Notes: generated by a model from the letters alone, not told the origin. Counted from the stretch's first letter, positions 41,516 through 50,456 are shown. The stretch: DNA of 56,251 nucleotides from an uncultured Oscillospiraceae bacterium (GCA_947522735.1 CANNTZ010000008.1:1-56251); one strand, 5' to 3'. Program-made: numbers and translations.

Positions 41516-42700
41516 TTAGAAATAGCTCACCTTTATGCGCTTGCCCATCTGCTTCAGACACTTGGACAGCTCGTCGACAAGATTCATTTTGATGTTGAAG
41601 TTTATCGGCAGCGACGGGTTCTGGTGTGCCGGATTGACCGCGCGTCCGACAAAAAAGTTGATATCTGTCGCCTCCTCAAACAGCAGCCGTGCTATCTGCG
41701 ACGCGCCGTCCCGCTTGAAGCTCCATTGGTCGTACAGGTCGTTCTTGTCCAGCGCGTCCCTCGCGTAGACGAGCACCTTATTCATCGTTATCACGCCCTC
41801 GGTCACGAGATCCACTCCCTCGATCTCGCCGGTGGCGGGGACGTCCTCGTCGTCCTGCGATTCAAGGTTTATCTTGAGCGGCTTGCCGAGATAATCGGCG
41901 GCTATCTTTGAGGTGGTGCCTCCGCAGACGATGTGCTTGCCTCCCTTTGAGAAAAACAGCGTCATCATCCTGTCGCAGTCGTCGCGATTTTCCGGCGGGC
42001 CTATGAGCAGATTGACCTGATTGCGCTTGCGCACGCGGATGACGCAAGCGGTGGAGTCGTCGCCCATCACGCCGTTGTATTTGGCGTAGCACTCGTCGAG
42101 CAGTATTGAGCAGAGCGTCTTTGCGGAGAAGCCGACCTCGGCGAATATCTCCATGAACGGGATGATGTTTTGCAGCCCCCAGCCAAACTCGTAGGAGACG
42201 CCGCCCGCTCCGACGCCGGAGTGCTCGACGCCGTCGCTTATCAGTATAAAGGTGTCGTTTTCACGCAGCCGCACATGGGACTGCTTTATCTCCTTGCCAT
42301 CGATGTTGATTGTGGAAAAGGGCAGCGCGGCGCTCTTGCCGTCGCGCAGAAATATCACGTCCGGGTTGTCATATTGAATGATTTCGGCGTCCTGCGTCGG
42401 CAGAATCTTGACGATGGTGAAGGTGGAATAGGCAAGCCCACGCACCGAGCAGATCGGCAGCGTGGCCGCGATGGTCTTGACGCACTCGGTCAGGTCGATA
42501 TCCTCGGAAATCATGGTGGAGATTATCTTGGAGGTCAGCGTCGAGAGGATGCACGCCTTTACGCCGCTTCCAAGCCCGTCGGCGAGCACGGCGATGAATG
42601 TGCCGTCCTCTCTCGTTATGGTGCTCACGTTGTCCCCGCAGAGCACCTCGCCGTTTTTGTTGAGACTGTTGTAGCCTACGTCGACGCAAAACTCATTCAT
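41516..42700 (-). CDS. SpoIIE/PP2C-type serine phosphatase linked to the sensory hydrogenase
   Basis: The 394-residue protein has a PP2C/SpoIIE domain (1-225) with all metal motifs: CGDNVSTI, VLADGLGSG, LISDGVEHSG and GDDSTACVIRV. The remaining 170 residues (containing IVCGGTTSKIAADYLGKPL) are a separate domain I cannot name. Its ATG overlaps the hydrogenase stop by 8 nt. A PP2C phosphatase next to a PAS-containing hydrogenase is known from the hfs cluster of Thermoanaerobacterium. It probably passes the redox or H2 signal to a phosphoprotein target. Confidence 0.9.
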   Translation of the reverse strand: MNEFCVDVGYNSLNKNGEVLCGDNVSTITREDGTFIAVLADGLGSGVKACILSTLTSKIISTMISEDIDLTECVKTIAATLPICSVRGLAYSTFTIVKILPTQDAEIIQYDNPDVIFLRDGKSAALPFSTINIDGKEIKQSHVRLRENDTFILISDGVEHSGVGAGGVSYEFGWGLQNIIPFMEIFAEVGFSAKTLCSILLDECYAKYNGVMGDDSTACVIRVRKRNQVNLLIGPPENRDDCDRMMTLFFSKGGKHIVCGGTTSKIAADYLGKPLKINLESQDDEDVPATGEIEGVDLVTEGVITMNKVLVYARDALDKNDLYDQWSFKRDGASQIARLLFEEATDINFFVGRAVNPAHQNPSLPINFNIKMNLVDELSKCLKQMGKRIKVSYF

Positions 42701-44372
42701 CCGAGATTACCTCTTTCAGCTTTGTCAGCGCTATCTTCGTCTCCGCTGCGGTCTCTCCGAGCAGCATCGCTATCTCCTGAACGATGCGCATCTGCTTATC
42801 GACGACCTTGTCGGCAATCTCGACGGTCTGGCGGCTCATGTTCTCCTTCTGTGTGCGCGCGTTTTCCTCGTCGGTGACGTCGCGCATGATGCAGATCAGC
42901 GTGTGATAGAGCTTGTCATAGATGACGGTCTTGACGACGTGGCGGCCATATTCCGAAAGGTAGAGGCGTTTGTTGTAGATGTTCTGTTTGCTTTCGAGCA
43001 CCTCGGTGAAGTCGTCGATCTCCATCAGACGCACAGCGCCGCCGCCCAGCACGTCACCGGCGCGCCGGATATTGAGAATCTTCTGCGCCTCCTGATTGAT
43101 GTGCTGAACCTCCAGCTTCTCGTTGAGGATTATGATGCCGGAGGGCATGTTGTTGATTATGTTATAGGCAAAGCTTTCCGCCTTGTCGCGCAGATAGGGC
43201 AGGCACATGGATATCTCCGCCTTGCCCTGATAGACGGCGACCGCCTTTTCGCGGCAGGTGTTGTAGCCGCAGGAGCCGCAATTCAGCTCGTCTGAGGGCT
43301 TCACCTTTCCCATCTGGCGCAGGATTCCGGCTATCTCCTCCTCTGTCGGCTCGGCGTGGTCGTGCGCTATCGGCTGAAACACCTTGCGCAGCGCAAGCGC
43401 ATCCGGCTGCGCGACGGAGAAATCCTTTTTCCCGGAGAACTTCGCAACTGCGGCGTAGTCCATGACCGGCGAGCGGTGATACTTCTCCATCACGGGTCCG
43501 CTTATGCAGCCGCCGATGCAGGCGGACATCTCGATGAAGCAATGGTGTATCCTGCCGCTCTCGATATCGTGCAGCGCCGCGATGCAGTTCTCTGTGCCGT
43601 CGAGCGCCATATAGGTATAGCCGCCTATATCCTCCGCCATTGTTTTGAGGATGCCGCCGGTGACAGGGAAAAAGCGTGCGCGGCTGTTCTCGTCGGCGTC
43701 CGGCTCCTTCTCCGGCTCGATGTTTTCCGCTTTCATCCAGCGGGTCAGCTCGTCGAAGGTCAGCACTGCGTCCACGACGCCGTCATAGCGCTGGGCCTCG
43801 TCCTTCTTCGCGATGCACGGCCCGACGAACACCGTTTTGGCGTTCGGTATGCGCGTCTTGATGTCGCGGCAGTGCGCCTGCATCGGCGAGAGCACGTCGG
43901 CAAGGAAGGGCAGTTGGTTGGGAAAGTATTTTTGTATCAACAGGTTGATGGAATGGCAGCAGGAGGTTATGACGATATCGCGCCCGTCCCCCGCGAGCAT
44001 ACGCTCGTATTCGCGCTTGACCATCGTTGCGCCGAGCGCCGTCTCCTCCACATCATAAAAGCCGAGCTTTTTTATCGCCGCGCGCATTGAGTTTATGCCA
44101 ACGCCGTCATAGTTTGCGATGAAGGACGGCGCAAGGCTGACGACCACCGGCTCGCCCGTTTGAAGCAGCACCTTGACCTTTTCCGTCTCGTCCACGATCT
44201 GCTTGGCGTCCTGCGGACATACCACAAAGCACTGACCGCACAGAATACAGTCGTCGCTCATGATGCGCGCCTGATTGCCGGAAAAACGGATGGATTTCAC
44301 CGGGCAGTGTCTGATACATTTGTGGCAGTTTTTGCAGTCGTTCTTTTTCAGGGTAAGACATTCCATAGCCAT
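42693..44372 (-). CDS. hydS: Sensory-type [FeFe] hydrogenase with PAS domain (HydS/HfsB-like)
   Basis: About 559 residues: two N-terminal 4Fe-4S motifs (CKNCHKCIRHCP, CILCGQCFVVCP), an H-cluster domain, an extra four-Cys cluster motif (CGSCGYNTC...C, about 365-390) and a PAS domain (about 400-520) with a C-terminal helix. L1 is TSCCHS, L2 is GPCIAKKDEA (Met of MPC replaced by Gly) and L3 is EMSACIGGC (usual Met replaced by Ser). These changes match sensory rather than catalytic hydrogenases as far as I know the family. The start is ATG 44372 or ATG 44366; GGAG lies upstream of both. Confidence 0.9.
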   Translation of the reverse strand: MAMECLTLKKNDCKNCHKCIRHCPVKSIRFSGNQARIMSDDCILCGQCFVVCPQDAKQIVDETEKVKVLLQTGEPVVVSLAPSFIANYDGVGINSMRAAIKKLGFYDVEETALGATMVKREYERMLAGDGRDIVITSCCHSINLLIQKYFPNQLPFLADVLSPMQAHCRDIKTRIPNAKTVFVGPCIAKKDEAQRYDGVVDAVLTFDELTRWMKAENIEPEKEPDADENSRARFFPVTGGILKTMAEDIGGYTYMALDGTENCIAALHDIESGRIHHCFIEMSACIGGCISGPVMEKYHRSPVMDYAAVAKFSGKKDFSVAQPDALALRKVFQPIAHDHAEPTEEEIAGILRQMGKVKPSDELNCGSCGYNTCREKAVAVYQGKAEISMCLPYLRDKAESFAYNIINNMPSGIIILNEKLEVQHINQEAQKILNIRRAGDVLGGGAVRLMEIDDFTEVLESKQNIYNKRLYLSEYGRHVVKTVIYDKLYHTLICIMRDVTDEENARTQKENMSRQTVEIADKVVDKQMRIVQEIAMLLGETAAETKIALTKLKEVISDE

Positions 44373-44394
44373 CACGCTCCACTGTTAAAAATTT

Positions 44395-44421
44395 CCCGGC
44401 ATATCAAAGAGACACGCCGGG
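44395..44421 (-). promoter_or_regulatory. Hairpin before the sensory hydrogenase gene
   Basis: On the minus strand CCCGGC/GCCGGG (44416-44421, 44395-44400) is followed by AAATTTTT. It may reduce expression of hydS and its phosphatase relative to upstream genes. Confidence 0.45.
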
Positions 44422-44456
44422 TCGAAAGGACGCCAAGCTCCAGGAAAGAGAAGCGT

Positions 44457-44735
44457 CTACCTTAACTCTCCGGACTGCTGCCCGAGAATTTGATATTCAA
44501 AAAACGCACCGAAATTCTCCGGGGTTATCCCGGTATATGCGGCTCCGTCAACGATGACCGTCACGCCGCCGCGCCCGCACAGCCCGCAATTTTCGCAGTG
44601 TCCGGAGCGGAAGCAGCCGGTCAGCGTCACGCTCTCGCCCAGCCCGTGCCCGTCAATGGCGGCCTGACACAGCTTTGCAATCTTCTCAGAGCCCTTGAGA
44701 CGGCAGGAGGGGCAGACGCAGATTTGCACCGTCAT
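44457..44735 (-). CDS. Thioredoxin-fold [2Fe-2S] protein with unusual cysteine pattern
   Basis: The 92-residue protein resembles the C-terminal domain of NuoE: CVCPSC (C-x4-C) near residue 7-12, and VTLTGCFRSGHCENCGLCG in the second ligand region. Compared with its neighbour, the expected third ligand position holds Arg and a Cys lies two residues earlier, with two more Cys following. The ATG overlaps the preceding gene's TGA (TGATG). It probably hands electrons to, or senses redox state for, the hydrogenase branch. Confidence 0.8.
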   Translation of the reverse strand: MTVQICVCPSCRLKGSEKIAKLCQAAIDGHGLGESVTLTGCFRSGHCENCGLCGRGGVTVIVDGAAYTGITPENFGAFFEYQILGQQSGELR

Positions 44736-44980
44736 CACACATCGACCTTTTCCAGTATGTTTTTCTCAAAAAAGCTGCTCACGTTGTCCGGTGAAACGGA
44801 AAAAAATTCGCCGTCCACCGTCACGCAGACCCCCTGCTGACACTTGCCCATGCAAAACGAGCCGGAAAGCTCCACCTTGTCTGTCAGCCGGTGCTCCTTG
44901 ATAAGATATTGCAGCTCCTCCACGACCCGGCGCGAGCCCTTGATGTGGCAGGAGGATCCGACGCATATCGTGACCTTCAT
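44735..44980 (-). CDS. Thioredoxin-fold [2Fe-2S] ferredoxin
   Basis: The 81-residue protein has the standard ligands CVGSSC (C-x4-C) and FCMGKC (C-x3-C) of NuoE-type [2Fe-2S] domains. ATG 44980 has AGGAGGA 6-7 nt upstream; ATG 44986 is too close to it. It lies between the APH-like kinase and its paralogue, with coupling to the latter. Confidence 0.87.
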   Translation of the reverse strand: MKVTICVGSSCHIKGSRRVVEELQYLIKEHRLTDKVELSGSFCMGKCQQGVCVTVDGEFFSVSPDNVSSFFEKNILEKVDV

Positions 44981-44992
44981 AATCATTCCTCC

Positions 44993-45739
44993 TCAGATTC
45001 CAATATGACCGCGCAGTATTCTGCGGCGTTCGGCGTTTGCGTCCGCCATAAGCGCCGCCGCCGTCACCCGCCGCCATCCTTCGACGCGTTCTTGCGGTAT
45101 ACCGCTGACGCGGCTAAATATTCCGGAGTAGCTCTCCGCACACTTGTCGTCACCATCGCACGCAAAACGCAGCGCGGTCAACGCGGCGTCCGCCGCCGGG
45201 TCGCCGATGGAGGCGTGCGGCCAGTCGATGATATACGGCTCGCCGTCGTCCGAAACGATGATATTGGAGGGCATACAGTCGCAGTGGCACAGACGTCTGG
45301 GGTGGCGGGCGGACGCAAGCTCCTCCAGACGGGAGAGCAGCTCGCGCCGCACGCCGTCCGGAATATCAGCCAGCATCAGTCTGCGGCGCAGCCTGTCCTC
45401 AAGGCTGACCAGCCGCGGCGGCTCGACGGCGTGTATCCCGTTCTGGACCCGTGCAAGCAGCGCAAGATATTCGTCCAGCCTCTCCGGCTCCTGCTGCATG
45501 AGCTGCTTTAGCGTCCTGCCGCCGATATATTCCGTCACAATGACCCATCTGCCCTCGAACACCGTCACCTCCAGCAGCTTGGGCACGTGCAGGCCCGTTT
45601 CCTCGGCGCGTGCGTTGTTGAGCGCCTCGCTGAGCACCTCCGTCTTGGAATAGCTCTCGTCGAAAATTTTAAGGCAGCGGTCGAGATTGCGGTAGACGGT
45701 CTTGTCGTTCCGGACTGCGATAATCCTGTCGAGCTTCAT
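44993..45739 (-). CDS. Aminoglycoside-phosphotransferase-like (APH/ChoK) kinase in the redox operon
   Basis: The 248-residue protein kinase-like fold has an N-lobe with a hinge at VIVTEYIGGRTL, the catalytic loop HCDCMPSNIIV (HxDxxxxN with the Asp base) and the metal motif YIIDWPHASIGDP. It is not an antibiotic-resistance gene in any obvious way; the operon context points to phosphorylation of a metabolite or protein linked to redox control, perhaps opposing the PP2C protein. ACGGAGGTCATT precedes the ATG. It follows rex by 16 nt. Confidence 0.82.
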   Translation of the reverse strand: MKLDRIIAVRNDKTVYRNLDRCLKIFDESYSKTEVLSEALNNARAEETGLHVPKLLEVTVFEGRWVIVTEYIGGRTLKQLMQQEPERLDEYLALLARVQNGIHAVEPPRLVSLEDRLRRRLMLADIPDGVRRELLSRLEELASARHPRRLCHCDCMPSNIIVSDDGEPYIIDWPHASIGDPAADAALTALRFACDGDDKCAESYSGIFSRVSGIPQERVEGWRRVTAAALMADANAERRRILRGHIGI

Positions 45740-45755
45740 AATGACCTCCGTCTGC

Positions 45756-46373
45756 TTATTGCATGAGCTGTATCTTCAGGTGCGCGAGCGAGAGCGCCAT
45801 ATCCTCATACTGCACGATGACGTCGGCGGGCTTGTAGAGCTGGCAGCGGGCAAAGCACCATATCGCCCGGACGCCGTTCGCGCAGAGCAGGTTGCACGCC
45901 GCCTGCGCCGCGTCCGCCGGAACCGCGATTACGCCCAGCTTCACGTCGTGACTGCGGCAGTATTCCGCAAGCTCCGACAGTGGAAGTATCGGATTCCCGT
46001 GCTCGGAAAGCCTTCCGGCGCTCACGTTCTGGTCGAATGCCGCCGATATCCTCATGCCGTAATCGGAAAAGCCGTCGTAATCCAGCAGCGCGCAGCCAAG
46101 CTTTCCCGCGCCGATTATCACTGCGCCGCCAGAGCCGTTGCCGAGAAAGCCCTCGAGCCGGCGTATCAGATCCGCGCGGTTATAGCCTATCTTCGGCTTG
46201 CCGGAGCCGCACAGCGCGCCCAGATCCTTGCGCACCTGCACGTCGCCAAGCCCCAGCTCCTTGGCGATAGCTGTTGACGAGATGGTGGCGGTCTGCTCCG
46301 GCAGACTCTTCAGGTGCCTGATATAAAGAGGTATCCTGCCGAGGGTAGCCCTTGATATTTCGCCGTTCTGCAT
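45756..46373 (-). CDS. rex: Redox-sensing transcriptional repressor Rex
   Basis: The 205-residue protein has an N-terminal winged helix (about 10-75, with ISSTAIAKELGLGDVQVRKD) and a Rossmann domain starting VIIGAGKLGCALLDY that reads the NADH/NAD+ ratio. A C-terminal helix (LSLAHLKIQLM) allows domain swapping. Rex usually represses fermentation and hydrogenase genes when NADH is low. Its place in the hydrogenase operon suggests autoregulation, but I found no clear TTGTTAA-type Rex box upstream of nfnA. Confidence 0.96.
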   Translation of the reverse strand: MQNGEISRATLGRIPLYIRHLKSLPEQTATISSTAIAKELGLGDVQVRKDLGALCGSGKPKIGYNRADLIRRLEGFLGNGSGGAVIIGAGKLGCALLDYDGFSDYGMRISAAFDQNVSAGRLSEHGNPILPLSELAEYCRSHDVKLGVIAVPADAAQAACNLLCANGVRAIWCFARCQLYKPADVIVQYEDMALSLAHLKIQLMQ

Positions 46374-46409
46374 GTCGTCGCCTCCATTCGCAAGCCCTTA
46401 GCGGCGTTT

Positions 46410-48092
46410 TTATTTTACGTAGTTCACGTGCAGAAGCTCGTGCGCTCTGCCGTTTATTATGCCGTCGTAGACAGACGGAATGATCGGATTCTCCTCAGAG
46501 CGCCGTATGCCGAGCATCCGCTCCGCCTCATAGAGGCCCTTGCTGCGCTCGTCGCGCTCGGCGCTTATCGCGAAGGGCTGTCCGCCGCCGCAGACGCAGC
46601 CGCCGTGGCACGCCATAATCTCGATAAAATCAAACTTTTCGCCGTTTTTGACTCTTCTTAGCAGCTTTTCGGCGTTGCCAAGCCCGCTTGCTACGCCGAT
46701 GTGCAGCGTCCTCTCGCCGTAGGGAATATCAAACTCCTTTATTCCCTCGTCGCCGCGCTGGCCGAGATTGGATATCGAGACGAGCTCCGAGCGGGATTTG
46801 CTTGCGGAGATGCGGCGGAGCACCGCCTCGGTCACGCCGCCGGTGACGCCGAAGATAACTCCCGCGCCGGACACGGTCCCGAACGGCATATCTATGGCGT
46901 CCGGCTCCAGCTCGCTGAATACGATGCCGGACTCCTTTATCATCCTGATAAGCTCCTGTGTGGTTATGACGGCGTTGACATTCGGCTCTCCGCCGGTTGT
47001 GAACTCGCTGCGCGCCGCCTCGAATTTTTTTGCTGTGCAGGGCATGACGGCAACGTGAAACTGCTTTTTCTCATCGCCCCGGCTCTCCTCCTTGAGCACC
47101 GACGCGAACATCTGCATCGGAGAGCGGCAGGTGGAGACGTTTTTAAGCAGCTCCGGGTGTTTTTTCTCGCAGTACTGTATCCAGCCGGGGCAGCAGGAGG
47201 TAATGAGCGGCAGGCTCGCGTCGCTCTCAAGGCGCTCAAGCAGCTCGCGGGTCTCTTCGATAACGGTGAGATCCGCGCCGAGCGAGGTATCGTAGACCTC
47301 GTCGAAGCCCATGCGGTGCAGCGCCGCAACTATCTTGCCGATAACGTTCTCGCCCTCGCGGACGCCGAGCTCGCGGCCAAGAGCCACACGAACGGCGGGA
47401 GCTATCTGAACGGTGGTCTTGACGTTAGGATCCTCGAGAGCCTTCCATACCGGCTTGATGTTGTTCTTGACGACGATAGCGCCGGTTGGGCAGACGACGG
47501 AGCACTGTCCGCAGCCGACGCAGGGGGATTCCGCAAGCGGCTTGCCAAAAGCGGTGCTGATTATCATCTTGGAGCCGCGGAAGGCAAAATCGATAGCGCC
47601 GACGTTCTGTATCTCGTGACACATCCTGACGCAGTCGCCGCAGAGTATGCACTTGCCGGCGTCGCGGGAGATGCACAGCGAGGACTCGTCCTCGCCCTTG
47701 GTGGAGTGCGCGTTGTTCGGAAAGCGGACGCCCTCGATATTGAAGCGCATCGCGAGATCCTGAAGCTTGCAGTTGGTGTTGTTCTCACATGTGGTGCAGT
47801 CGCGGCAGTGGTTGGAGAGCACCAGCTCGAGGATGTTCTTGCGATAGCGGCGCAGGCGCTCGGTGTTCGTCTTTATGCTCATTCCGGCTTTAGGCGGCGT
47901 GGAGCAGGCTGCTTCAAGTCCGCCCCACTCGTTCTCGACCATGCACATGCGGCACGCGCCGTAGATCGAAAGCTCGGAGTGATAGCAGAATGTCGGGAGC
48001 TTTATCCCAACCTTGCGGAGCAGCTCGAGTATATTTTTTTCACCGTTTATCTCGACGGGCATGCCGTCTACAGTCATGAATTTCTTTTCCAT
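46410..48092 (-). CDS. hydA: [FeFe] hydrogenase catalytic subunit HydA
   Basis: The 560-residue enzyme reduces protons or oxidises H2. Domains: N-terminal [2Fe-2S] (CYHSELSIYGACRMC), His-Cys 4Fe-4S cluster (HCRDCTTCENNTNC), two 4Fe-4S motifs (CILCGDCVRMC, CVGCGQCSVVCP), then the H-cluster domain with L1 TSCCPGW (about 298), L2 MPCTAKK (about 349) and L3 EIMACHGGCVCGGG (about 492). All catalytic residues are intact. With HydB and HydC it forms the electron-bifurcating trimer using NADH and ferredoxin. It overlaps no neighbour; hydB ends 6 nt upstream. Confidence 0.96.
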   Translation of the reverse strand: MEKKFMTVDGMPVEINGEKNILELLRKVGIKLPTFCYHSELSIYGACRMCMVENEWGGLEAACSTPPKAGMSIKTNTERLRRYRKNILELVLSNHCRDCTTCENNTNCKLQDLAMRFNIEGVRFPNNAHSTKGEDESSLCISRDAGKCILCGDCVRMCHEIQNVGAIDFAFRGSKMIISTAFGKPLAESPCVGCGQCSVVCPTGAIVVKNNIKPVWKALEDPNVKTTVQIAPAVRVALGRELGVREGENVIGKIVAALHRMGFDEVYDTSLGADLTVIEETRELLERLESDASLPLITSCCPGWIQYCEKKHPELLKNVSTCRSPMQMFASVLKEESRGDEKKQFHVAVMPCTAKKFEAARSEFTTGGEPNVNAVITTQELIRMIKESGIVFSELEPDAIDMPFGTVSGAGVIFGVTGGVTEAVLRRISASKSRSELVSISNLGQRGDEGIKEFDIPYGERTLHIGVASGLGNAEKLLRRVKNGEKFDFIEIMACHGGCVCGGGQPFAISAERDERSKGLYEAERMLGIRRSEENPIIPSVYDGIINGRAHELLHVNYVK

Positions 48093-48098
48093 TATCGG

Positions 48099-49973
48099 TC
48101 AACCCTCCTTGATTGCGTGGAACGGACAGGCGGAGATACAGCTTCCGCAGCGGATGCACTTGGAAAGGTCGATGACAAACGGTTTTTTCACCTCTCCCGA
48201 AATCGCCTGAACAGGGCATACCTTGGAGCACTTGGAGCAGCCCTTGCACTTTTCCGGCTCTATGGTGATAAGCTTGAGCTTCTGGCAGGTGCCTGCGGGG
48301 CAGCGCTTTTCAAGAATGTGCGCCTCATATTCCTCGCGGAAATTCTTTATCGTGCTGACGACGGGACTCGGCGCGGATTTACCAAGACCGCACAGCGCTG
48401 TGACCGAGATGGTGTCGGCGAGGTCAAGCAGTGTGTCGATATCGTCCGGCTCGCCCTTGCCGGAGACTATACGGTCGAGTATTTCGAGCATACGGCGGGT
48501 GCCTTCGCGGCATGGAATGCACTTTCCGCAGGATTCGTTCTGTGTGAAGTTCATAAAGAAGCGCGCGACCTCAACCATGCAGGTGTGCTCGTCCATGACG
48601 ACTAGTCCGCCGGAGCCTATCATTGCGCCGACCTTTTTAAGGGTGTCGAAGTCGAGCGGCAGGTCAAGATGCTCGCCAGTCAGACACGCGCCGGAGGGTC
48701 CTCCGATCTGGACGGCCTTGAACTCCTTGCCGTCGCGCATGCCGCCGCCGATATCAAAGATTATCTTGCGCAGCGTGGTGCCCATCGGAACCTCGATGAG
48801 GCCGGTGTTGTTGATGTTGCCGGTCAGCGCGAACGCCTTGGTGCCGGGACTTTTCTCTGTGCCAAAGCCAAGATACCACTCTGCGCCCTTGTTGATGATG
48901 GAGGGCACGTTGGCGTAGGTTTCTACGTTGTTGAGCACAGTAGGCCGGTCGAACAGGCCCTGCTCGACAGTGCGCGGCGGCTTGACGCGCGGAAAGCCGC
49001 GCTTACCCTCGATGGAGGCGGTCAGCGCGCTGCCCTCGCCGCAGACAAACGCGCCTGCGCCGCGGTTGATGAAGATGCGGAAAGAAAAATCGGAGCCGAG
49101 GATGTTATCGCCGAGCAGCCCCAGCTCCTCGGCCTGTGCGATGGCGTTGCGCAGGCGCTGAACCGCGAGCGGATACTCCGCGCGCACATAGATATAGCCC
49201 TCGCTTGCGCCGGTGGCGACTCCCGCTATCATCATGCCCTCGAGCATACGGTGCGGGTCGCCCTCCATTATGCTGCGATCCATGAATGCGCCGGGGTCGC
49301 CCTCGTCGCCGTTGCAGACGACGTATTTCGGAGTGACGGTCTGGCGCCTCACCTGCGCCCATTTTCTGCCGGTCGGGAATCCGCCGCCGCCACGGCCGCG
49401 CAGCACCGATTTGGATATCTCATTTACAATGTCGTCGCCGCTCATCTCGAACAGCGCCTTTTCGAGCGCGGTGTAGCCGCCGATGGCGAGATACTCGCGG
49501 ATGGAATCGGCGTCTAAGTGCCCGCAGTCCTCGAGCACAAGGCGGGTTTGCTGGCTGTAAAAGGGTATTTCATCCTGCTTCTGATATATACAGCCGTCCT
49601 TTTTATAGGCAAGACGGTCTATGTATTCGCCGCCAATTATGGTCTTTTCGACTATCTCCTCGCAGTCCTCGAGGTGAACGCGGGTATATAGCCAGCCCTG
49701 CGGCTCAATGCGCAGAAGCGGGCCCATCTCGCAGAAGCCGTGGCAGCCGCTTTTCTTGAGGCCGACGGAGCTGTCATGCGGTTCTTTTTCAAGCTCTACA
49801 GTGACGTTGATGCCGCGCTGCTCCATCAGCTCCTTCAGCCTGGCGTACACCTTGAGCGAGCCGCCGGCAACGCAGCCGGTTCCGGCGCAGATGATAAGCT
49901 TCTTTGTCTGCGCGGCGTAGGCGCGCTTGGCGGCTTCGCGGTATTCGTCGAGTTGCTGTCTGTTTTCAATCAT
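48099..49973 (-). CDS. hydB: NADH-binding subunit HydB of bifurcating hydrogenase (NuoF-like)
   Basis: The 624-residue flavoprotein has an N-terminal thioredoxin-fold [2Fe-2S] domain (CAGTGCVAGGS, GCHGFCEMGP), an FMN/NADH domain (GRGGGGFPTGRKW, GEGSALTASIEG), the NuoF 4Fe-4S motif SCGKCIPCREGTRRM and two C-terminal 4Fe-4S motifs (CKGCSKCSKVCP, CIRCGSCISACP). It takes electrons from or to NADH and is the site of bifurcation in HydABC enzymes. It overlaps hydC by 8 nt. Confidence 0.97.
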   Translation of the reverse strand: MIENRQQLDEYREAAKRAYAAQTKKLIICAGTGCVAGGSLKVYARLKELMEQRGINVTVELEKEPHDSSVGLKKSGCHGFCEMGPLLRIEPQGWLYTRVHLEDCEEIVEKTIIGGEYIDRLAYKKDGCIYQKQDEIPFYSQQTRLVLEDCGHLDADSIREYLAIGGYTALEKALFEMSGDDIVNEISKSVLRGRGGGGFPTGRKWAQVRRQTVTPKYVVCNGDEGDPGAFMDRSIMEGDPHRMLEGMMIAGVATGASEGYIYVRAEYPLAVQRLRNAIAQAEELGLLGDNILGSDFSFRIFINRGAGAFVCGEGSALTASIEGKRGFPRVKPPRTVEQGLFDRPTVLNNVETYANVPSIINKGAEWYLGFGTEKSPGTKAFALTGNINNTGLIEVPMGTTLRKIIFDIGGGMRDGKEFKAVQIGGPSGACLTGEHLDLPLDFDTLKKVGAMIGSGGLVVMDEHTCMVEVARFFMNFTQNESCGKCIPCREGTRRMLEILDRIVSGKGEPDDIDTLLDLADTISVTALCGLGKSAPSPVVSTIKNFREEYEAHILEKRCPAGTCQKLKLITIEPEKCKGCSKCSKVCPVQAISGEVKKPFVIDLSKCIRCGSCISACPFHAIKEG

Positions 49974-50451
49974 TCTTTTCCGCCTCCTTAAGTTCCTTCA
50001 AGAGTTCCGACGCCTTCTCCGGCGTCATTGCGGGGTGGACGGTATCGTTGAGCATGAGCACCGGAGCCAGGCCGCACGCGCCAAGACAGGACACCGTTTC
50101 GACTGTGAAAAGCAGGTCGTCCGTGGTCTTTTTTTTGTCGGATAGCCCCAGCTCCTTGCGCATACGTTCGAGTATCGGAATGGAGCGGCGGACGTGACAT
50201 GCGGTTCCGTCGCATATTTTGACGACATATTTGCCCTTGGGCTCAAGCGAAAAATTCTCGTAGAAGGTGGCGACGCTGTATATGCGCGCCTCGCTCATGT
50301 CGAGCCTCTGCGCAAGATGAGGAAAAACCTCCTCGGGGAGATAGTGATAATGCTCCTGTATCTCCTGCAAAACGGCGATGATCGCCTTTTGTTCGCAGTT
50401 GTGAGCGTCCAGTATGCCGTCCACGACCGCAAAATCAAAGGGTTCGTTCAT
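49966..50451 (-). CDS. hydC: [2Fe-2S] subunit HydC of bifurcating hydrogenase (NuoE-like)
   Basis: The 161-residue protein begins with a helical bundle (LPEEVFPHLAQRLDMSEARIYSVATFYENF) and ends with the [2Fe-2S] thioredoxin fold (CDGTACHVR, SCLGACGLAP). It is the first of the three hydrogenase subunits in the operon, 5 nt downstream of nadK. Confidence 0.96.
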   Translation of the reverse strand: MNEPFDFAVVDGILDAHNCEQKAIIAVLQEIQEHYHYLPEEVFPHLAQRLDMSEARIYSVATFYENFSLEPKGKYVVKICDGTACHVRRSIPILERMRKELGLSDKKKTTDDLLFTVETVSCLGACGLAPVLMLNDTVHPAMTPEKASELLKELKEAEKND

Positions 50452-50456
50452 TGTGC

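Noticed and set aside
44993..45739. Aminoglycoside resistance gene
   Set aside because: Only the general kinase fold motifs match; context is redox metabolism and no mobile element is near.
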